DNA from: Secundilactobacillus pentosiphilus
GTDB taxonomy: Bacteria > Bacillota > Bacilli > Lactobacillales > Lactobacillaceae
Assembly (NCBI RefSeq): GCF_002217985.1
Contig: NZ_BCMI01000007.1
Coordinates: 47,552-111,551 of the forward strand
Length of the DNA: 64,000 nt
Reading direction: 5' to 3'
Below are positions 62,378 to 64,000 of the stretch, piece after piece. Made by a program: the position numbers and the translations under genes. Each line of letters begins with the position of its first letter. Within the stretch, counting starts at the first letter, position 1. The notes beneath the pieces are model-generated. The model saw nothing but the letters and a program-made list of their open reading frames with translations, had not been told where the DNA came from and made no database searches.

Positions 62378-63394
62378 CTAATATGTGAACTGCCATTTAG
62401 TCCACGTATCGAACTGTTCTCCCGGCAGTAACGTAATTGCTGTCAGGTCAGAGCCTGCAGCAGGCGGCATTTGAGCTTCAAGGGTAATCCCGTCGTACTG
62501 ACCAAGGTTCTTAGCAATCCCCGTATGGTCGAAGTGATTACCGGTATAAACCACTATTGCTGGTGACTTAGTTGTCATAACTACCGTCCGTTTTTTATCA
62601 GGTGAACTTAAAACTGCCGCTGGGCTGTCACCCCTCAGCAAAAAGGGATGGTTCAAGCCACGTTCCGCATCGATTTGCGAATCATGACTATTAATGACAG
62701 CACCAACTGATTTGGCGCGACGGAAATCAAAGACGGTTCCTTCCACCGATCTTCTGCCTTGATAAGGCAAGCTGTCCGCATCCAATGGCAAGTATGCGTC
62801 GCTATTGAGCTGCAGATTGAGCCCCAGCGCGTCTGAGTGGGGACCGTTCAACCGAAAATAAACGTGATTGGTTGGGTTAAAAATCGTCAATTTGTCACTA
62901 ATGGCTCTGATCCGGTAAGTCAGCTGATTATCATCATCTAGCGTGTAACTGACTTGCAGTTTTAAATTTCCCGGGTATCCGTTGTTACCATCCGCGTCAA
63001 ACAGGATAAAGGTCGCGGTACTTTGATGCTCATCATATTGAGTTGAAAAATCGAATACTTGCGTATCAGTACCCGTACCGCCATGGATGTGGTTTTGACC
63101 GTCATTTAACGGCAGCTGCACAATGTGATTGCCATGTTGCCACTGACCGTGTCGGATTCTGCCAACCACTCGGCCGACTGTTCCACCCAAAAAGTTGCGT
63201 GCCTTTGAGTAGTCTTCCGGCGACTCAAGCGACATAATGACGTTTTCCAATCCACGCGCAGTCGGAATGAGGACCTTCTCAAGCGTTGCGCCATAGTTTA
63301 ATAGTTTGACCTGCATGCCATGACGATTGACCATCGTAATTTCACAATAATCATGCTGTCCTTTACGTTGATAACGCGCTACTTTAATTGGCAT
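62378..63394 (-). CDS. galM: Aldose 1-epimerase (mutarotase)
   Basis: 338 residues. NPTNHVYFRLNG holds the catalytic histidine, GGTGTDTQVFDF the first substrate segment and TLEAQMPP the catalytic glutamate. It interconverts sugar anomers. Fifteen bases separate it from the NUDIX gene and 170 from the transporter, so all three probably act on the same sugar. Confidence 0.92.
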   Translation of the reverse strand: MPIKVARYQRKGQHDYCEITMVNRHGMQVKLLNYGATLEKVLIPTARGLENVIMSLESPEDYSKARNFLGGTVGRVVGRIRHGQWQHGNHIVQLPLNDGQNHIHGGTGTDTQVFDFSTQYDEHQSTATFILFDADGNNGYPGNLKLQVSYTLDDDNQLTYRIRAISDKLTIFNPTNHVYFRLNGPHSDALGLNLQLNSDAYLPLDADSLPYQGRRSVEGTVFDFRRAKSVGAVINSHDSQIDAERGLNHPFLLRGDSPAAVLSSPDKKRTVVMTTKSPAIVVYTGNHFDHTGIAKNLGQYDGITLEAQMPPAAGSDLTAITLLPGEQFDTWTKWQFTY

Positions 63395-63409
63395 ATCACT
63401 ATCTTCTTT

Positions 63410-63862
63410 CTATGAATAATGCTGTTGAAGCACCGAAAACATAGCTGCATGCTGCTCATTAAAAAAGGTCGGCGGCTGATTTAAATCAAAGTATGCCAAG
63501 CGGGTGGTTTCGTTCGTTACTTGTTGCAGCAAGTTGCCCGAAACATACTTCACCAGATAAAAACAGTTGATTGGCTGTACTTGATCCCCATTAGGATAGG
63601 TATATTGAAGCTGATCAGACAGTTGCAACAGCTGCAACGGCTGAACAACCAGGCCTGCATCTTCCTGAAATTCTCTAACCAGCGCGTCTTTAAAGCTCTC
63701 GCCAAAGGCTAAATAACCGCCTGGGAACCCCCAGTTACCGGTATCTGTCCGTTCTTGGAGCAGCACTTGCTGATGCTGATTAAACAAAGCGCCCGAAGCT
63801 GAGTTTAATATCAAGGGCCGATGCCCCACTAACGCCCGCAGCTCCTCTATATAATTTGCCAT
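63410..63862 (-). CDS. NUDIX hydrolase
   Basis: 150 residues. GGYLAFGESFKDALVREFQEDAGLV near residues 48-72 is a complete NUDIX box. GFPGGY just before it is typical. Substrate unknown. GGAGG lies 10 bases before the ATG; it heads the galM-transporter group. Confidence 0.9.
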   Translation of the reverse strand: MANYIEELRALVGHRPLILNSASGALFNQHQQVLLQERTDTGNWGFPGGYLAFGESFKDALVREFQEDAGLVVQPLQLLQLSDQLQYTYPNGDQVQPINCFYLVKYVSGNLLQQVTNETTRLAYFDLNQPPTFFNEQHAAMFSVLQQHYS

Positions 63863-63876
63863 CTACTGCTTACCTC

Positions 63877-63951
63877 CTAACGTTCGTTAGCAATGATCAG
63901 CGTCTCTTTCAAATAATCATTTCTAAGATCATTCAAAGAGGCGCTGATTGC
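63877..63951. promoter_or_regulatory. Palindrome and long inverted repeat before the NUDIX gene
   Basis: CTAACG-TT-CGTTAG (63877-63890) is next to the ribosome binding site of the NUDIX gene. Just beyond, ATCAGCG-CTCTTT (63897-63911) pairs with AAAGAG-CGCTGAT (63937-63950) around an AT-rich loop. Either an operator plus terminator of an upstream gene or a regulatory leader. Confidence 0.4.
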
Positions 63952-64000
63952 ACTTGGCCCTGTCAAGTTGACAAATGAAATAATATAAAGTTTTGTGTAT

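Noticed and set aside
1..64000. CRISPR arrays, prophage or insertion sequences
   Set aside because: No short direct-repeat array with regular spacers, no transposase, integrase or phage structural gene was found; the repeats present are structured intergenic elements.

Overview
The window reads as chromosomal DNA of a low-to-mid-GC lactic acid bacterium of the family Lactobacillaceae. The basis is the mix of families: T-box leaders, asnA, an NhaC-type carrier behind a T-box, an Lsa-like ABC-F protein, Axe/Txe, DUF3737, YaaA, UppP, secreted matrixin-like proteases and several lactobacillus-type secreted proteins. The genus cannot be fixed from sequence alone; the acnA-citZ-icd operon and many hairpin repeats would suit a Secundilactobacillus/Levilactobacillus-like genome (inference). 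I saw no rRNA, tRNA, prophage, insertion sequence or CRISPR array.

Layout. 1-8 kb: AlkD-like repair protein, DUF554 membrane protein, cysteine hydrolase, then acnA-citZ-icd, which turns oxaloacetate and acetyl-CoA into 2-oxoglutarate. 8.7-13 kb: a T-box (Ile specifier read) before a PanE-like 2-keto acid reductase, an FMN reductase, a deformylase-like protein and a GlcD-type FAD oxidase. 13.5-18.3 kb: LCP protein, an amino acid permease behind what looks like a phenylalanine leader-peptide attenuator, and a GntR/ABC operon. 18.3-20.1 kb: gene-poor, very rich in hairpins with C-rich loops (candidate small RNAs). 20.1-25.6 kb: a choline/carnitine acyltransferase-family protein with a divergent unknown partner, and a tandem duplication of a secreted metalloprotease with its long leader. 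25.8-34.7 kb: YaaA, regulators, a fused ThrE exporter, AI-2E permease, cytochrome b5-like protein, Tyr T-box-nhaC, and a three-gene oxidoreductase cluster. 34.8-38 kb: two tandem cloverleaf-like repeats, then ahpCF with a PerR-like box and small membrane proteins. 38-46.9 kb: UvrA paralogue, attenuator-controlled ABC-F protein, UppP, PatB-type lyase, DUF3737. 47-54.4 kb: an SDR gene with an in-frame stop, Asn T-box-asnA, secreted proteins, arsenate reductase and a YefM/YoeB module. 54.4-64 kb: HesB-like and HIT proteins, secreted tyrosine phosphatase, EamA permease, an FtsX/LolD-like ABC pair, and a sugar symporter-galM-NUDIX group with a cre site.

The standout theme is RNA-level control and structured DNA: three T-boxes, a phenylalanine attenuator, an ABC-F attenuator, small upstream ORFs coupled to genes, and at least four families of structured intergenic repeats (called A, B, C and D here). 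The strongest candidates for something undescribed are the Phe attenuator at 16.1-16.3 kb, the C-rich-loop RNA cluster at 18.6-19.2 kb, the family A hairpins that begin at stop codons, and the cloverleaf tandem repeats at 34.8-35.2 kb.
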